Both the position numbers and the translations under genes were made by a program. A model generated the notes under the pieces. That model saw only the letters and a list, made by a program, of their open reading frames with translations, made no database searches and was not told where the DNA came from. A stretch of 14,730 bases of DNA from an uncultured Christensenella sp. (GTDB lineage: Bacteria; Bacillota; Clostridia; Christensenellales; DTU072). How positions within the stretch are numbered: position 1 is the stretch's first letter; each line of letters begins with the position of its first letter. The stretch covers positions 1 to 14,730 of the forward strand of contig CAJLYQ010000056.1 in NCBI GenBank assembly GCA_905210905.1, read 5' to 3'. This document shows, piece after piece, positions 12,077 through 14,730 of this stretch.

Positions 12077-13654
12077 TTATTTTCCGCTTTCGCCGTAGTT
12101 TGACAAAACTCTTGCCGACGGGTCGTTTACGTTGCAACCGTCCCAGGATTTGTTCGGCATCCAGAAGTCTTTTATCATCTCCGCGTTGCCTTTATAGTAT
12201 TTTTCGAACAGTTCTCTGTATAGCAGAGATTCTTTCGTGAACGGCGTCGCAAAATCGTACTTTTTTCTTCTTTCTTCGTACTCTTCGTCGGTATATTTCT
12301 TTTCCGCATATTCTTTTATATGGTTTACCAAAGAGTGTCCTACGGCGTCCGAAAACGCCGCTTTTTCTCTGTATAAAATATCGTGCGGAAGGTAAGGTCC
12401 CGCAAACGCCCTGCGAAGGAGATATTTCCCTTTATCGTAGACGTTCATTTTAAGTTTCGGGTCTATGCTCATTACGTAAGAAACGAAATCAAGATCGCCG
12501 AACGGTACTCTCGCTTCCATCGAGTTTACGCTTATGCACCTGTCCGCTCTGAGAACGTCGTACATATAGAGTTCTTGAATTCTTTTTACCGATTCGGCTT
12601 GAAACGCTTGGGCGTTCGGCGCAAAATCCGTGTATTTATAACCGAAAAGTTCGTCGCTTATTTCGCCTGTCATAAGTACTCTTACGTCCGTCTGCCGTCT
12701 GATCGCCTTGCAAACGAGATACATTCCCACGCTCGCCCTGATAGTCGTTATATCGTAGGTTGCGAGAATTTTAACTACTTCTTCAAGCGAAGACAAGACG
12801 TCTTCTTTCGTGATGATTACTTCGGTATGGTCGCTTTTTATGTAGTCGGCGACTTCGCGCGCGTATTTAAGGTCGATAGCGTCTTCTTTCATACCTACGG
12901 CAAACGTTTTTATAGGCTTGTTAAGTATTTTTGCGGAAACGGCGCACACGAGAGAACTGTCCAGACCGCCCGAAAGAAGAAAACCTATCGGCGCGTCGGC
13001 GTCAAGGCGTTTTTCTATGCCGCGTACGAGTTTTTCTTTGATATTTTTGCAAATTTCGTCGAGCGAGCCGGTGACGTATTCTTTAACCGCCGTAATATCT
13101 CTGTACCGCGTGAATTTTCCGTCCGCGTAGTAGTATCCCGGGGGAAAAGGAAATATTTTTTTGCATATCCCGGTAAGGTTTTTCGGTTCGCTCGCAAAAA
13201 TAATGCCGCTTTCGGTAAAACCGTAGAACAACGGACGAATACCGATAGGGTCGCGCGCGGCGATAAAAGAATTTTTCTTTCCGTCGTAAATAATAAGCGC
13301 GTACTCCGCGTCGAGCATACCGAAAAGATCGTAGCCGTATTTCTCGTAAAGGGGAAGTATTATCTCGGAATCGCTCTCGCTATGAAAAACGTAACCGTCG
13401 TTTTCCAGTTCTTTTTTGAGTTTGCGGAAACCGTAAATTTCACCGTTGCAAACGACGTAATTACCGTTCAGTTCAAACGGCTGCATACCGCTTTCGTCAA
13501 GTCCCATTATCGCAAGACGATGAAAAGCCAGCACGCCGTTTTTTACGTCGACTATTCTCGACATATCCGGTCCGCGCGAAATCGTCGCGTCAAACCCTTC
13601 TTTGAACTTCTCCATAGGTACGGCGTACCCTTCCATTCCCATTATAGAACACAT
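12077..13654 (-). CDS. asnB: asparagine synthetase B, glutamine-hydrolysing
   Basis: 525 aa. It makes asparagine from aspartate, ATP and glutamine. The start is taken at the ATG at 13654, because the catalytic Cys must be residue 2 (MCSIMG) and AAAGGAG lies 9 nt upstream; a longer frame to 13741 would hide this Cys. The N-terminal glutaminase has RGPD (27-30), HRL (45-47), CNGEIYGF (69-76) and SESDSE (92-97). The synthetase half has the PP-loop SGGLDSS (228-234) and TGEISDELFGYKY (329-341), with ARVPFGDLDFV further on. The protein is complete. Its upstream region is a repeat block rather than a clear promoter; the ammonium transporter-PII gene is next upstream on the same strand. Confidence 0.95.
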   Translation of the reverse strand: MCSIMGMEGYAVPMEKFKEGFDATISRGPDMSRIVDVKNGVLAFHRLAIMGLDESGMQPFELNGNYVVCNGEIYGFRKLKKELENDGYVFHSESDSEIILPLYEKYGYDLFGMLDAEYALIIYDGKKNSFIAARDPIGIRPLFYGFTESGIIFASEPKNLTGICKKIFPFPPGYYYADGKFTRYRDITAVKEYVTGSLDEICKNIKEKLVRGIEKRLDADAPIGFLLSGGLDSSLVCAVSAKILNKPIKTFAVGMKEDAIDLKYAREVADYIKSDHTEVIITKEDVLSSLEEVVKILATYDITTIRASVGMYLVCKAIRRQTDVRVLMTGEISDELFGYKYTDFAPNAQAFQAESVKRIQELYMYDVLRADRCISVNSMEARVPFGDLDFVSYVMSIDPKLKMNVYDKGKYLLRRAFAGPYLPHDILYREKAAFSDAVGHSLVNHIKEYAEKKYTDEEYEERRKKYDFATPFTKESLLYRELFEKYYKGNAEMIKDFWMPNKSWDGCNVNDPSARVLSNYGESGK

Positions 13655-13684
13655 ATCTTTTTTCTCCTTTTCGGCAACGTGGGA

Positions 13685-13740
13685 CGTTGCATCCCTGTAT
13701 CGCAATGAGTGTATTACGCGTATAAGCCTATCGCACGACA
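13685..13740. repeat. extragenic direct repeat, copy 1
   Basis: Begins CGTTGCATC and ends TCGCACGACA, with GTATAAG in the middle; matches copy 2 at 13814-13868 at both ends and centre, and is more diverged in between. Its right end is next to the asnB leader. Confidence 0.65.
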
Positions 13741-13813
13741 ATAGTAACTGCTTTCAACACAAGAAAAGGCTTCCCCTTGGGGGGAACGCTGTCACGTCAG
13801 TGACTGATGCGAG

Positions 13814-13868
13814 CGTTGCATCTCCTTACGCAACAAGTATAGTGTTTGTATAAGTTTGTCGCACGACA
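13814..13868. repeat. extragenic direct repeat, copy 2
   Basis: Begins CGTTGCATC and ends TCGCACGACA, 128-129 bp from copy 1. Two hairpins (13771-13804) separate the copies. Confidence 0.65.
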
Positions 13869-14017
13869 CAAGTATTTACTTTTAATGCGAGCAAAGGCAC
13901 TTTGCCGGCACGAGCGGACACGCGCCGTGAGTGCCGCCCTTATGGGGAGCGAGCGAGGGGCAACGCCCCTGCGAACTTCACTCCCCAAGCAAAATGTGTC
14001 ATTTTGCTTCCTTGGTA

Positions 14018-14097
14018 ATCCGACTTACACGGGCTAAGCGTTTGTGCGCACAAAACGCAGTGACTGCGTCAAGCGCCCGTGTAACGTTTGGTCGGAT
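14018..14097. repeat. large nested stem-loop
   Basis: Outer arms ATCCGAC (14018-14024) and GTCGGAT (14091-14097); inside them TTACACGGGC (14025-14034) pairs perfectly with GCCCGTGTAA (14075-14084), with a 6-nt bulge on one side. The apex holds two further hairpins: the palindrome TTTGTGCGCACAAA (14041-14054) and ACGCAG/CTGCGT (14055-14069). It ends 9 bp after the amt stop and may also act in ending that transcript, though no T-tract follows. Confidence 0.75.
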
Positions 14098-14106
14098 ACA
14101 CAATAT

Positions 14107-14730
14107 TTATTCCACGTCTTGCAGCGCCGCGTACCCTTCTTCTCCGGTACGCACCTTAACCACGTTTTCCACGTCGTAAACGAATATCTTTCCGTCGCCG
14201 ATATGTCCGGTGTAAAGCACTTTCTTTGCCGTTTCTATTACTTCTCTGACGGGAACTTTGCTGATTACCATATCGACCTGTATTTTCGGCAGCAGCGTAG
14301 GTTCGAGCATAACGCCTCTGTAATACTCGGGTTTGCCTTTTTGGGCTCCGCAACCCATTACGTGGGATACCGTCATTCCCGTTATGCCGATTTTCATCAT
14401 AGCGTCTTTAAGCGTTTCCAGCATACGCTCTTTGCAGATAATTTCTACCTTCGTAAACTTCGGTTTGCCTTCTTCGGGCGCGGTTTCTACCGACGGTTCT
14501 ACCTTGACTTCCACCGCTTCCGCTACCGGCACGTCGCCGCTTACCGCAATCGCTTCGGGATAAACCGTTCTGTCCACCGCAGCAACGAAATCCGCGTACG
14601 CCGACGGCATTCCGTGTTCGGTTACGTCAAGTCCTTTAAGTTCTTCTTCGGGCGAAACTCTGAGTCCGACGGTCTTTTTCAGTATCCAGAAGAAAAGCGT
14701 CATCGTCGCCGTCGTCCAGGCAAGTATGCA
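14107..14730 (-). CDS. amt: ammonium transporter fused to a PII domain, 5' end outside the window
   Basis: 3' part of the gene, 207 codons visible; the frame stays open to the window edge. The first visible part is the end of the last membrane helix of Amt, followed by the conserved cytoplasmic tail GLRVSPEEELKGLDVTEHG. A linker of about 50 residues rich in Val, Ala, Pro and Glu leads to a PII (GlnB-like) domain: FTKVEIICKERMLETLKDA, then the T-loop GCGAQKGKPEYYRG with Tyr, and TGHIGDGKIFVYDVENVVKV. Amt carries ammonium in; PII senses ATP/ADP and 2-oxoglutarate and blocks the channel, normally as a separate GlnK, here in cis. Downstream asnB uses glutamine, so both belong to nitrogen assimilation. 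Confidence 0.92.
   Translation of the reverse strand, partial: CILAWTTATMTLFFWILKKTVGLRVSPEEELKGLDVTEHGMPSAYADFVAAVDRTVYPEAIAVSGDVPVAEAVEVKVEPSVETAPEEGKPKFTKVEIICKERMLETLKDAMMKIGITGMTVSHVMGCGAQKGKPEYYRGVMLEPTLLPKIQVDMVISKVPVREVIETAKKVLYTGHIGDGKIFVYDVENVVKVRTGEEGYAALQDVE

Larger units (their letters stand above)
13655..14106. other. 452-bp non-coding block of repeats and palindromes
   Basis: No gene. From left to right: repeat copy 1 (13685-13740), hairpin TTCCCC/GGGGAA (13771-13786), hairpin GTCAC/GTGAC (13791-13804), repeat copy 2 (13814-13868), a pair GGCACT/AGTGCC (13896-13935), GGGGAG/CTCCCC around GGGGC/GCCCC (13944-13986), AAGCAAAATG/CATTTTGCTT (13987-14009), and a large nested structure (14018-14097). 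This density of palindromes is typical of repetitive extragenic elements. I find no convincing asnB promoter in it. Confidence 0.7.

Noticed and set aside
12383..13708. 441-codon plus-strand frame opposite asnB
   Set aside because: An antisense shadow of asnB caused by codon bias; no ribosome site and no family-like sequence.
13655..13741. Longer asnB start at 13741
   Set aside because: The catalytic Cys must directly follow the initiator Met; the ATG at 13654 gives MCSIMG and has a good ribosome site.

Overview
The window looks like chromosome of a low- to mid-GC Bacillota (Clostridia-type, probably an uncultured gut lineage). The evidence is AGGAGG-type ribosome binding sites, sigma-A style promoters (TTGACA, about 17 bp, TATAAT-like), a DUF4364 gene, the ACT/DUF711 pair, an Amt-PII fusion and a Firmicutes-like tmRNA. 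The taxonomic call is inference; there is no rRNA here.

Left part (1-2820) is visibly more AT-rich than the rest and looks like an accessory island beside the 3' end of a tRNA-Leu gene. It holds a three-gene toxin-antitoxin-chaperone (TAC) operon on the minus strand: a HigB-like toxin (1058-1402), a HigA-like antitoxin with a C-terminal tail (653-1042) and a SecB-like chaperone (237-638). A strong promoter and a perfect dyad operator lie upstream. Next comes a membrane protein with an acidic tandem repeat and a zinc ribbon (1687-2253). In front of it is a structured RNA of about 210 nt, with its own promoter and a UUCG-loop intrinsic terminator. I do not recognise this RNA.

The middle (2821-9361) is core-like: tRNA-Leu(CAA), DUF4364 (apparently leaderless), dUTPase, the DUF711/ACT operon, a coiled-coil protein, a DUF234-type ATPase broken by a -1 frameshift, tmRNA (ssrA) on the minus strand, and a small membrane protein.

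The right part (9362-14730) is almost all on the minus strand: a membrane/zinc-ribbon protein, a cluster of four perfect DnaA boxes (three spaced exactly 21 bp apart), ogt translationally coupled to a lipoprotein serpin, asparagine synthetase B, a 450-bp non-coding block of repeats and large nested hairpins, and the 3' part of an ammonium transporter fused to a PII domain. The last two genes both concern nitrogen assimilation.

The strongest candidates for a second look are the TAC module in a clostridial background, the unidentified structured leader RNA, the 21-bp-phased DnaA-box cluster, the repeat/hairpin block at 13685-14097, and the frameshifted ATPase.
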